Of a DNA stretch of 31,269 nt, positions 23,271-31,223 are shown piece after piece. Origin of the DNA: Pseudomonadota bacterium (lineage in GTDB: Bacteria; Pseudomonadota; Gammaproteobacteria; Burkholderiales; Gallionellaceae). The stretch spans positions 1-31,269 of the forward strand of contig JAJXWG010000002.1 of the NCBI GenBank assembly GCA_021781695.1, read 5' to 3'. Position 1 is the first letter of the stretch. Every line of letters begins with the position of its first letter. A program made the position numbers and the translations under genes. The notes under the pieces were generated by a model. It saw only the letters and a list, made by a program, of their open reading frames with translations. It did not search any database and was not told the DNA's origin.

Positions 23271-23716
23271 GCTTTTCCTATTGCGGTGTTGCCTTTCATG
23301 ATAGCACGGCGCCCCTGTTGCATAATGACGAGATCGATCACGATGTCGGCTGGCGGAGCTGGCGCTTTTTCAGGCCATTCGATGAAAAGAATATTGTTGC
23401 CGTCAAATTCATCGCGGAAACCCGCATGCTCCCATTCAATTTCATCCTGCAAACGATACAGGTCAAAGTGGCGCAAGTCTAACCCGCCGACATGGTAGGG
23501 TTCAAGCAGGGTGTAGGTCGGGCTTTTTACGTGGCCGGTGTGGCCCAATGCATTTAATACTCCGCGCACCAGGCAGGTTTTCCCTGCGCCCAGGTCGCCA
23601 TTGAGATAAATAACCATGCCGGGTTTGAGTTGCGCGGCCAGTCGTCTTGCCAGTGCTGTGGTTGCATTTTCATCAGCGAGGTCAAGGGTGATTCGGCTAT
23701 CATCGTGGTCATGCAA
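23252..23716 (-). CDS. tsaE: tRNA threonylcarbamoyladenosine ATPase TsaE
   Basis: TsaE is the small P-loop ATPase that works with TsaB and TsaD to make t6A at position 37 of ANN-decoding tRNAs. The protein has 154 residues. Walker A GDLGAGKT lies at 40-47, followed by SPTYTLLEPY, the DLYRLQDEIEWEHAGF segment and the FIEWPEKA Walker-B-like strand. The first usable start is a TTG at 23714-23716; the next in-frame Met would cut the conserved N-terminal helix. It overlaps the start of queG head-to-head by 6 nt and the amidase gene at its 3' end. The pairing tsaE-amidase is common in proteobacteria. Confidence 0.93.
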   Translation of the reverse strand: MHDHDDSRITLDLADENATTALARRLAAQLKPGMVIYLNGDLGAGKTCLVRGVLNALGHTGHVKSPTYTLLEPYHVGGLDLRHFDLYRLQDEIEWEHAGFRDEFDGNNILFIEWPEKAPAPPADIVIDLVIMQQGRRAIMKGNTAIGKACLKLL

Positions 23717-24841
23717 AATTTAAATCCTCAATCAGAGCAGTATGAGAAACTGGCCGAAAACATACGCGACTGGGCGCATGAGCTTGGTTTTCAGGCCGCG
23801 GGTATTGCGAATACGGATCTTGCAGAGGCTGAAACCGGTTTTTTAAACTGGCTGGCACAAGGTTTTCATGGGCAGATGGATTATATGGCAAAACATGGCA
23901 TAAGGCGCAGCCGTCCGGCGGATTTGCTGGCAGGTACGGTGCGCGTGATCAGCGTGCGCATGAATTATCTGCCGTCAAAAGTCCGGGACAGCTGGGAGGT
24001 GTTGCAACATGGGGAATCCGCCTTTATTTCGCGTTATGCGCTGGGGCGCGATTATCATAAGCTGATGCGCAAGCGACTGTCGCAGCTGGAAGAGAAGATA
24101 CGCACCGCAGTTGCAGAATTCGAAGGGCGCGTATTCGTCGACAGCGCACCGGTGATGGAAGTGGCATTGGCAAGAAAATCCGGCCTGGGTTGGCGCGGCA
24201 AACACACGCTGTTGCTGTCACAGGATACGGGATCGTGGTTTTTTCTGGGCGAAATTTACATCAATCTTCCGCTTCCTGTGGATCATCCGGAGAATGCGCA
24301 TTGCGGAAGTTGCACGCGCTGCATCGAGGTTTGCCCGACGCAGGCCATCGTCGCGCCTTACCTGCTGGATGCGAGACGCTGCATTTCCTATCTCACCATC
24401 GAACTCAAGGGGAGCATTCCAATAGCGTTGCGACCCCTGATTGGAAACCGTATATATGGTTGCGATGATTGCCAGCTGGTCTGCCCGTGGAATCGCTTCG
24501 CAAAGATGACTTCGGAACCTGATTTTGAGGTGCGCAATGGATTAGATGATGTCAGTCTCGTTGAATTGTTCGCATGGGACGAGAATGAGTTTCGTGAAAA
24601 AATGTCCGGCAGTGCGATTTATCGTATCGGCCATGAGCAATGGCTGCGCAATATCGCAGTGGCGATGGGAAATGCGCCTAGGAATGCGGCGCTGGTTGCC
24701 GCGCTGCAAAACCGCGCAAGCCATGCATCAGAACTGGTAAGAGAACATGTTAATTGGGCGCTTTCCCGCCAAGGCGCTCAACTTTGTACCACAGCGCATA
24801 CAATGCCGGCAGGCAAAACAGGGTCAACAGCGTTGCGATGA
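23711..24841 (+). CDS. queG: Epoxyqueuosine reductase
   Basis: QueG is the cobalamin- and iron-sulfur-dependent reductase for the last step of queuosine synthesis in tRNA. The protein has 376 residues from the ATG at 23711; a GTG at 23705 is the alternative. An N-terminal catalytic domain contains GFHGQMDYMAKH, RYALGRDYH and VDSAPVMEVALARKSGLGW. It is followed by two [4Fe-4S] clusters: CGSCTRCIEVCP at 198-209, and CDDCQLVCPWNR at 251-262 with Cys224 nearby. After the normal C-terminal HVNWALSRQ, about 20 further residues run through the 3' end of the opposite-strand RND gene, giving a 92-nt tail-to-tail overlap. Confidence 0.94.
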   Translation: MQNLNPQSEQYEKLAENIRDWAHELGFQAAGIANTDLAEAETGFLNWLAQGFHGQMDYMAKHGIRRSRPADLLAGTVRVISVRMNYLPSKVRDSWEVLQHGESAFISRYALGRDYHKLMRKRLSQLEEKIRTAVAEFEGRVFVDSAPVMEVALARKSGLGWRGKHTLLLSQDTGSWFFLGEIYINLPLPVDHPENAHCGSCTRCIEVCPTQAIVAPYLLDARRCISYLTIELKGSIPIALRPLIGNRIYGCDDCQLVCPWNRFAKMTSEPDFEVRNGLDDVSLVELFAWDENEFREKMSGSAIYRIGHEQWLRNIAVAMGNAPRNAALVAALQNRASHASELVREHVNWALSRQGAQLCTTAHTMPAGKTGSTALR

Positions 24842-27794
24842 ACAGGCCGCCCATGATGGTAATGGCCATCGGTCCCCAGAAAACGCTGCGGGTCAAAGGT
24901 ATCATCGCCAGGATTGCGGCAGCTGCAGTCAGCACGATGGGGCGGCAGCGACGCACGGTGGATTCGACGATAGCATCCCATGGGCCCAGCTCTGCATTCT
25001 GGCTGATCTGATCGAGCAGGATGACCGAGTTGCGCATGATCATGCCGGACAGTGAAATGGTGCCCAGCATTGCAACGAACCCGAATGGCACGTGAAATGC
25101 GAGCAGAGTTGCAGTCACACCGATGATGCCCAACGGGGCAGTGAACAAAGCCAATGTGACGGGCTTGTATTTTTTGAGCTGGAATATCAGCAAGGTGACG
25201 ATGATAAAGCCCATCAGCGGCAAAATCGCGATAATCGAATCCTGTGCCTGATTGCTGCCCTCCATTGCCCCCCCCATTTCGATGCGATAGCCTTCTGGCA
25301 GGTTTGCACGAATCGCGGCGAGTTGCCGGTCGATTGCCATGCTTACATCTAAAGCAGGCACATTGTCAGGAACCTCGGCGCGTACAGTTACCACAGGCAT
25401 TCGGTTCATGTGCCAGATGATGCCTTCTTCCTCAGTCTCGCTGATTTTGGCAATCTGGTTGAGCTGCACCGATTTTCCCTGATCGGTATAGATATTCATT
25501 TGACCTAGCGCATCAGGATCGTCATGATGCGCGGCGCGTTCGACGACTTTGATGCGCTGGTCATTCTCGCCAAAATCCGTGACTGGAAGCCCAGACAAAA
25601 GTGTACGCAGGTTTCTGGAAACTGCATCGGATGACAGGCCAAGTTGAAGGCTCTTCTGCTGATCGAGCGTTACATCAAGGATGCGTATTTTTTCGCTGGA
25701 ATCCTGATTGACATTTTTGGTGTTGGGATTGTGCCTTACAACGGCTGCGATTTCTCTGGCGATGCCGCGCAGTTTCCCTGGGTCTTTTCCGGTCACGTTG
25801 AACTGTATGGGGAACCCGACTGGCGGGCCGTTTTCTAGTCTTGCGATGCGTATTCCCATCGCCGCATAATCCTTGTCCAGTATGCTGCGTACGCGTTTTA
25901 ACACAGCCTCGCGCGATTTTATGTCGCGAGTGTTGATGACAATTTGCGCATAATTGACGGCAGGCAGTTCCAGTTCGAGGGGGAGGTAGAATCTGGGGGT
26001 GCCACCGCCGATGTAGCTGGTGTAATTGACGATATCGGGATCATTCATTAAATCCTGTTCGAGGCCGATAGTCAGTCTTTCCGTGGTGGCGAAGCTGGTG
26101 CCTTCCGGCAGCCATATATCCATCAGTAGCTCTGTTCGTTCAGACGGCGGAAAAAAATCCTGCTGCAGCTTGGAAAATCCGGCAAGCGCCATTGCAAAGG
26201 CAATCAGTGTGAGTACGATCACGCTCTTTCTGTATTCAAGGCACAATTCAACCGCACGCCTGAAGTGCAGGTAGAAACCGCTGCGGTAGTGATCGTCGGG
26301 CAATGCGGGCCGCTTATTTTTTTTCATCAGATGAAAGCCGATGAACGGGATATAGATCACCGCAACCAGCCAGGAGATCAGCAGGGCGATGGTCACGACA
26401 ACAGAAATTGAATAGGTGTATTCGCCGGCAGAAGACTTCGCAAGGCCCACGGGCAAAAATGCTGCTGCCGTGATCAGCGTGCCTGTCAGCATTGGCCATG
26501 CGGTGCTGGTATAGGCAAAGGTTGCGGCGTGCAATTTGCTGTAACCTTGCTCCAGTTTTACCTTCATCATCTCAACAGTGATCATCGCATCGTCTACCAG
26601 AAGTCCCAGTGCGATGATCAATGCACCTAGGGATACGCGTTGCAGGTCGATGCCAAGCAGATACATCAGCAGGAAGGTTCCTGCCAGCACCAGCGGAATC
26701 GACAGCCCTACCACTAGGCCTGCACGCGGACCCAGGCTTATGAAACTCACTGCCAGCACGATCGCGAAAGCCTCAAGCAGGGCCTGCATGAATTCGGCGA
26801 TGGATTTTCTGACGACATGGGACTGATCGGATATCTGATGAATCTCTATACCTGCCGGCAACTTTTTTTTGATGCTCGCGAATTTTTGTTCAAGATCCTT
26901 GCCAAGTTGGGTGACATTGCCTTGGGGCGAGATCGCAATGGCGAGGCCGACTGCCTCCTGCCCCATGGTGCGCATCTTGAAAGTGGCGGGGTCAGCATAG
27001 GCGCGGTAAACGTGACTGATATCATTCAGGCGATAGCTTTTTCCGTCTGCTTGAAATGAGAAGTCCTGTATGCTTTTGACTGAATCGAGATGACCGTTCA
27101 CGCGCGGTCGTATCACGTCAAGATAAGTGTTTATTTCTCCGGCAGACTGGATTTCATTCTGCGCTTTTAATGCAGATGCGATTTGCCATGGGTTGATGCC
27201 GGGTTCGGCTTTGTCATTGAAATCAATATATACCCTTTCCGGCTGGATGCCGATCAGTTCGATATGGCTGACATTTGCTATGCCTAGCAATTCATCCCGC
27301 ACAACTCGCGCCTCACCGGCAAGCGCGGCATTGCTTAGCGATTTTGAGGTGAAGGCATAGATTGCTGTAAAAGTCTGGCCGAAATGGTCATTGATAACTG
27401 GCTCAGCAGCGCCATCAGGCAGGCGCATGTCTGCCAGCTCTTTGCGAACCCGGTTCCAGCTGGGTTCAAGTTGTGCCGGTGGCATCGCATCCTTGAGCGT
27501 GATGTAAATTCCCGCTTCGCCTGCCTTGGAGTAACTGCTGACATTATCCAGCCAGGGTGTTTGTTGTAATTTTCGTTCAACCGGGTTGGTGAGTTGCTGT
27601 TCGACTTCACTTGCGCTTGCACCCGGCCAAGACAGTTTGATGCTCATCACCCTGAATGTGAAGTCAGGATCTTCATTTTGCGGCAGCTGTGTGTAGAAGA
27701 AAATGCCGGAAAAAAACAACGCGCACAGCGTGTAGAGCATCAAAGCCGGATGTTTGAGTGCCCATGCAGAAAGATTAAATTCCTTCATGGACAT
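24750..27794 (-). CDS. RND-family efflux transporter permease (AcrB/HAE1-like)
   Basis: This 1014-residue inner-membrane proton-driven pump has about twelve membrane helices and two large periplasmic loops. Its N-terminal region (SWPGASASEVEQQLTNPVERKL) and TM4 motif GLLVDDAMITVEMM, with the proton-relay Asp pair at 401-402, are typical. No periplasmic adaptor or outer-membrane channel gene is adjacent, which is unusual for a tripartite pump. It lies 12 nt downstream of the FabF-like gene and should be cotranscribed with ACP and ketosynthase, so a lipid-like substrate is a reasonable guess. ATGs at 27794 and 27788 both fall inside a perfect palindrome. The substrate is unknown. Confidence 0.92.
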   Translation of the reverse strand: MSMKEFNLSAWALKHPALMLYTLCALFFSGIFFYTQLPQNEDPDFTFRVMSIKLSWPGASASEVEQQLTNPVERKLQQTPWLDNVSSYSKAGEAGIYITLKDAMPPAQLEPSWNRVRKELADMRLPDGAAEPVINDHFGQTFTAIYAFTSKSLSNAALAGEARVVRDELLGIANVSHIELIGIQPERVYIDFNDKAEPGINPWQIASALKAQNEIQSAGEINTYLDVIRPRVNGHLDSVKSIQDFSFQADGKSYRLNDISHVYRAYADPATFKMRTMGQEAVGLAIAISPQGNVTQLGKDLEQKFASIKKKLPAGIEIHQISDQSHVVRKSIAEFMQALLEAFAIVLAVSFISLGPRAGLVVGLSIPLVLAGTFLLMYLLGIDLQRVSLGALIIALGLLVDDAMITVEMMKVKLEQGYSKLHAATFAYTSTAWPMLTGTLITAAAFLPVGLAKSSAGEYTYSISVVVTIALLISWLVAVIYIPFIGFHLMKKNKRPALPDDHYRSGFYLHFRRAVELCLEYRKSVIVLTLIAFAMALAGFSKLQQDFFPPSERTELLMDIWLPEGTSFATTERLTIGLEQDLMNDPDIVNYTSYIGGGTPRFYLPLELELPAVNYAQIVINTRDIKSREAVLKRVRSILDKDYAAMGIRIARLENGPPVGFPIQFNVTGKDPGKLRGIAREIAAVVRHNPNTKNVNQDSSEKIRILDVTLDQQKSLQLGLSSDAVSRNLRTLLSGLPVTDFGENDQRIKVVERAAHHDDPDALGQMNIYTDQGKSVQLNQIAKISETEEEGIIWHMNRMPVVTVRAEVPDNVPALDVSMAIDRQLAAIRANLPEGYRIEMGGAMEGSNQAQDSIIAILPLMGFIIVTLLIFQLKKYKPVTLALFTAPLGIIGVTATLLAFHVPFGFVAMLGTISLSGMIMRNSVILLDQISQNAELGPWDAIVESTVRRCRPIVLTAAAAILAMIPLTRSVFWGPMAITIMGGLFIATLLTLFCLPALYALWYKVERLGGKAPN

Positions 27795-27801
27795 GAAGGA
27801 A
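27780..27801. promoter_or_regulatory. Perfect 10+10 bp palindrome covering the RND gene start codons
   Basis: TTCCTTCATG (27780-27789) and CATGAAGGAA (27792-27801) are exact reverse complements separated by GA. On the RND mRNA both candidate start codons (27794 and 27788) lie in the stem/loop, so a hairpin could hide the initiation site. As DNA it could equally be an operator. There is no good ribosome-binding site upstream, consistent with coupled translation from the ketosynthase gene. Confidence 0.55.
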
Positions 27802-27806
27802 GTGCG

Positions 27807-29048
27807 CTATACCGAAAAGCGGCGGGCGATCAGTACCGCGTTCGTGCCACCGAATGCAAATGAATTGGACATCACGGCATTGAGTGAGACATCGGTTCTA
27901 CCCTGGTTTGGAACGTAATCCAGATCGCACTCGGGATCGGGCAGATGCAAGTTGATGGTAGGGGGGATGGAGTTGTGCTTCATTGCGAGAACAGCGGCCA
28001 TGAACTCAACTGCACCGGTCGCACCCATCAGATGGCCATGCATGGATTTTGTCGAACTTATTGGAAGCTTGTAGGCATGAGAGCCGAACACCTGCTTGAT
28101 GGCTTTGGTTTCTTCTATGTCGCCAGCCAGGGTTGCCGTGCCGTGCGCGTTCACATAATCGATATCTTCTGGTTTCAGTCCGGCATCCTTTAGCGCATTG
28201 AGGATGGTGCGCGTCTGCCCACCAGAATCAGGTTTGGTGATATGGCTTGCATCCGATGAGCAGTCATAGCCTGCCAGTTCCGCATATATCGTGGCTCCCC
28301 GCTGTAGCGCGCGCTGGGCGTCTTCCAGCACCAGCACCGCAGCACCTTCACCCAGAACGAGACCGCTGCGATCCTTTGCAAACGGTTTACAGGATGCACC
28401 AGGATCATTCGGATCCTCGTGAGCAACGGTGCGCAAGGCTTCCCAGGCTTTCATTGCTCCCAGTGTAAGCATCGCTTCAGAGCCGCCGGCCAGCATTACG
28501 TCTGCATAACCGTGTTTTATCTGGCGGTATGCTTCGCCCAGGGCAATAGCCGAAGATGAGCACGCGGTGGCGTAAGTGATGTTGGGCCCTTGCAGGTGAT
28601 ACTTGATGGAAAGATGTGAGGCTGCGGCATTATTCATGCTGAGCAGCACGCTGAGCGGCTTGATGCGCGGATTATCGTGTTTGAAGACTTCGATGTAGCC
28701 GTCTTCCAGCGTGCCCGCGCCACCCAGGCACGAGCCCATATATACACCAGCACGCTGATATTCCGGCTCACTCAGTATCAGCCGGGCATCCTGTATTGCT
28801 TGTTCGGCAGCAACCAGGGCAAGCTGGCTGAAACGTTCGATGCCGGTGAGTTGTATCTTGGAAAAGTGCGCAACCGGGTTGAAATCGTCCACGGGGGCCG
28901 CAATGCGTATCGAAAGCTGATCGGCAAAAGGACGATTCAATCGTTTGATTCCGGAGCGGCCAAGCATCAGGTTGCTAAAGAACTGCTCTGGTGATGACCC
29001 TGTCGGTGAAACGATGCCTAATCCGGTGATGACAACGCGCCTGGACAT
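27807..29048 (-). CDS. Beta-ketoacyl-ACP synthase, FabF-like
   Basis: This 413-residue condensing enzyme extends ACP-bound acyl chains with malonyl-ACP. The catalytic triad is present: Cys163 in TACSSSAIALG, His302 in VNAHGTATLAGD and His339 in STKSMHGHLMGATG. Lys334 and the C-terminal FAFGGTNAVLI gate loop are also present. It follows an ACP gene and precedes an RND pump, rather than lying in the fabH-fabD-fabG-acpP cluster of primary fatty acid synthesis, and no ketoreductase, dehydratase or enoyl reductase is nearby. It is therefore probably a second, specialised ketosynthase, for example for an unusual lipid. I leave the symbol empty because it may not be the housekeeping FabF. Confidence 0.9.
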   Translation of the reverse strand: MSRRVVITGLGIVSPTGSSPEQFFSNLMLGRSGIKRLNRPFADQLSIRIAAPVDDFNPVAHFSKIQLTGIERFSQLALVAAEQAIQDARLILSEPEYQRAGVYMGSCLGGAGTLEDGYIEVFKHDNPRIKPLSVLLSMNNAAASHLSIKYHLQGPNITYATACSSSAIALGEAYRQIKHGYADVMLAGGSEAMLTLGAMKAWEALRTVAHEDPNDPGASCKPFAKDRSGLVLGEGAAVLVLEDAQRALQRGATIYAELAGYDCSSDASHITKPDSGGQTRTILNALKDAGLKPEDIDYVNAHGTATLAGDIEETKAIKQVFGSHAYKLPISSTKSMHGHLMGATGAVEFMAAVLAMKHNSIPPTINLHLPDPECDLDYVPNQGRTDVSLNAVMSNSFAFGGTNAVLIARRFSV

Positions 29049-29056
29049 GGCATTGA

Positions 29057-29296
29057 TTACGCCGATTGCTCGGCGACTATCCTGTCAACCAGATTGACCA
29101 CATCCTGCAAGGTCTTGAGCTCCACCCGTTCGTCTGGAAATTTTATCTTGAGTTCGTCCTCAAGATTGAACATGAACTCGATGACTGACAACGAATCCAG
29201 CCCCAAGCTTTCCAGGGTGGCATCTGGTGTCAAGTCTTCAGGTTTAAGGTCAAACTGCTCGACCATCATGCGCTGTATGGTAGGTAATGAACTCAT
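29057..29296 (-). CDS. Acyl carrier protein
   Basis: This 79-residue four-helix carrier has phosphopantetheine attachment Ser35 in the DSL motif (LGLDSLSVIEFMFNLEDEL). The rest is typically acidic, but differs from housekeeping AcpP in its N-terminus (MSSLPTIQRMMVEQFDLKP). It is the first gene of the ACP-ketosynthase-RND series, 8 nt before the ketosynthase, and a good -10 box lies about 33 nt upstream of the start. It probably serves the adjacent ketosynthase rather than primary fatty acid synthesis; that is inference from context. Confidence 0.92.
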   Translation of the reverse strand: MSSLPTIQRMMVEQFDLKPEDLTPDATLESLGLDSLSVIEFMFNLEDELKIKFPDERVELKTLQDVVNLVDRIVAEQSA

Positions 29297-29328
29297 GGCA
29301 ATGGGTGTTAAATAATTACTCGGAAAAG

Positions 29329-29334
29329 ATTATA
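29329..29334 (-). promoter_or_regulatory. Candidate -10 box for the ACP-ketosynthase-RND operon
   Basis: The minus strand reads GGTTATAATC here, an exact TATAAT. Transcription would start near 29322, giving a leader of about 26 nt before the ACP start at 29296. No good -35 lies at 16-18 bp (a TTGAAA is 26 bp away), so the promoter may need an activator. Confidence 0.4.
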
Positions 29335-29432
29335 ACCGAATCTGCATCTAAATGATGCGCTTTCAAGGCGCAAACAAGCGAGTGAATTTCCACTTGTTAT
29401 TGAGATAAGGTTTTTTGTGTTGTACAGTATTG

Positions 29433-30251
29433 TTAAGTATTGCAAGGCGATGCAAGGATGTGCGTGTTGAAAAAATCAATGGTTTCACTGGCTACCAGTT
29501 CTCTGTCATTGTCTACCGTAATCATGTGGTAGCTGTTATGCAACATCACGATTTTCACCACTTTTGAGCCAATATGTTCCGACACGAAGCGAACGTTTCG
29601 AGGAGAAGCGATTTCGTCTTCTTCTGCATGGATGATGATGGCAGGAGCTGTGATCCGATGCATGGATTTTTTGACAAAGGCGATCATGCGCTCTGCCTCC
29701 TGTATCGCCGGTAAATTGAGCTTGCTGGCGCCGACGATAGATGAGTCCTTGTGACTCATTTCCCGCGCGATCCATTTGCGCAGTTGTTTGTTTTTCAGCC
29801 CAAACGGTTCGCGCTCGCGGTAACTGTAAACATAGCGAAACGGCGAATAATATCCGATGTAGCGTAAAGATCGGTACCAGGGGATGCCCCATCCGTCATA
29901 CCACAGAGTGGTGGAAAGCAAAGTCAGGGCGGACATCTCGTCTGCCAGTTCTGCCGCGATGCTCAAGGCAAGGGTAGCGCCTATGCACAGCCCGCCCACC
30001 GCAACGGTATGGTATTGCTGTTTGAGTCCGCGAAATTCTTTCAGCGCGCTGGCATGCCAGTCTTGCCAGGGTGTCACTGAACGCGGTGTGTCGCCATGCG
30101 TGAAGCCATATCCTTTGATATGAGGCGCATGCACTGTGTAGCCTGCCTGATGAAGTCGCTTGGCAATCGGCTGCAGTTCTGCTGGGCTGCTTTGCAGGCC
30201 GTGCAACAACAATACGGCATGCTCGCTCCCTTTTAATGTAATGGCATCCAT
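29433..30251 (-). CDS. Alpha/beta hydrolase with a cysteine nucleophile
   Basis: This 272-residue cytosolic hydrolase is of the carboxylesterase/monoacylglycerol-lipase type. LLLHGLQSSPAEL supplies the oxyanion loop. The nucleophile elbow reads GGLCIGA (87-91 is GLCIG) with Cys89 (TGC codon) in place of the usual Ser. Asp212 (HAEEDEIASPRN) and His242 (NSYHMITVDND) complete a plausible triad. Cys at this position occurs in dienelactone hydrolases and in PHA synthases, which hold acyl chains as thioesters. Since the next genes encode an ACP and a ketosynthase, acyl transfer or thioesterase activity on ACP-bound chains is a reasonable guess. Substrate unknown. Confidence 0.85.
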   Translation of the reverse strand: MDAITLKGSEHAVLLLHGLQSSPAELQPIAKRLHQAGYTVHAPHIKGYGFTHGDTPRSVTPWQDWHASALKEFRGLKQQYHTVAVGGLCIGATLALSIAAELADEMSALTLLSTTLWYDGWGIPWYRSLRYIGYYSPFRYVYSYREREPFGLKNKQLRKWIAREMSHKDSSIVGASKLNLPAIQEAERMIAFVKKSMHRITAPAIIIHAEEDEIASPRNVRFVSEHIGSKVVKIVMLHNSYHMITVDNDRELVASETIDFFNTHILASPCNT

Positions 30252-30321
30252 TGGTTTAACCCGATACGGGAATTAGGTTTGCGGTTGATCAACGCTGGTT
30301 AAATGAGACAGAACATGTGGA

Positions 30322-30327
30322 ATTATA
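30322..30327 (-). promoter_or_regulatory. Candidate -10 box for the hydrolase gene
   Basis: The minus strand reads ACTATAATTC, an exact TATAAT, placing a start near 30315 and a leader of about 64 nt. No clear -35 is present. A 10-bp palindrome GTTGATCAAC (30284-30293) lies in the leader and could be a binding site. Confidence 0.35.
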
Positions 30328-30374
30328 GTTCATGCACGACAATAACCCTAGCTGTTCATTTATAGCGGGGCGTT

Positions 30375-31196
30375 TCAATAAATAAAGCGGTCTTGCAGGC
30401 TTTCCAGGTTTAATTCTTCCAGGATGTATTCCAGCCGCATCTTTGCATCCTTGCGCGGCTGTTCTGTGCGGCGCGCAATGATCAGTTCGTTTTTCATCGA
30501 GTGTTCCCAGCCGACCAGCTCCGTCACCTTGACCTGGTATCCTTTAGATTCCAGTAGCAGGCAGCGAAGCACATTGGTCAGATGGCTGCCGAATTCGCGG
30601 GTGTGTATGGGATGTCGCCAGATTTCAGACAGCGGTGTTTTGCCAAATGACTGGTTTTTGTGTTTGTTGAGCGCGCTTGCGACTTCGGCTTGGCAGCAGG
30701 GAATGAGCACGATAAATCGAGCATTTTTATGCAGGGCGAATTTGATGGCATCGTCGGTGGCGGTATTGCAGGCGTGCAATGCTGTGACAATATCAATCTG
30801 ATCAGGCAGGAGCGCCGAATCGATGGATTCCTCTACCGAAAGATTCAGGAAAGACATCCTTGAGAACCCTAGCTTATTTGCAAGCTCCTGAGATTTCTTT
30901 ACCAACGGTTCGCGTGTTTCGATGCCGTAAATGTGTCCTGTTTTGTGTGATTTCAGGAACAGATCATAAAGGATGAATCCCAGATAAGATTTGCCTGCGC
31001 CGTGATCGGCCAATGTAAGCTCATGCCGGCTAACCAGGAGTTCTTCCAGCAGAGGTTCGATGAAATGATACAGGTGATATACCTGCTTGAGCTTGCGGCG
31101 ACTGTCCTGGTTAATCTTTCCATCGCGCGTCAGGATATGCAGCTCTTTGAGTAGTTCGATGGATTGATTGGGATCGATTTCTGGTAAGTGGTTCAT
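30375..31196 (-). CDS. Class I SAM-dependent methyltransferase (Methyltransf_32-like)
   Basis: This 273-residue protein has a SAM-binding motif I at ADHGAGKSYLGFILYDLF (about 63-80), an acidic ribose-binding position in YGIETREPLVKKSQELA, and TALHACNTATDDAI (about 138-151) followed by LIPCCQAEV. The ALHAC-N/D-TATD and PCCQ signatures are shared with the Methyltransf_32 family that includes human GSTCD/METTL25-like proteins; some members are thought to act on RNA. The substrate is unknown. It is upstream of the hydrolase on the same strand with a 123-nt gap, so cotranscription is not certain. Confidence 0.82.
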   Translation of the reverse strand: MNHLPEIDPNQSIELLKELHILTRDGKINQDSRRKLKQVYHLYHFIEPLLEELLVSRHELTLADHGAGKSYLGFILYDLFLKSHKTGHIYGIETREPLVKKSQELANKLGFSRMSFLNLSVEESIDSALLPDQIDIVTALHACNTATDDAIKFALHKNARFIVLIPCCQAEVASALNKHKNQSFGKTPLSEIWRHPIHTREFGSHLTNVLRCLLLESKGYQVKVTELVGWEHSMKNELIIARRTEQPRKDAKMRLEYILEELNLESLQDRFIY

Positions 31197-31223
31197 AGGA
31201 GTGGCGTATACCTTAAGAAGAGC

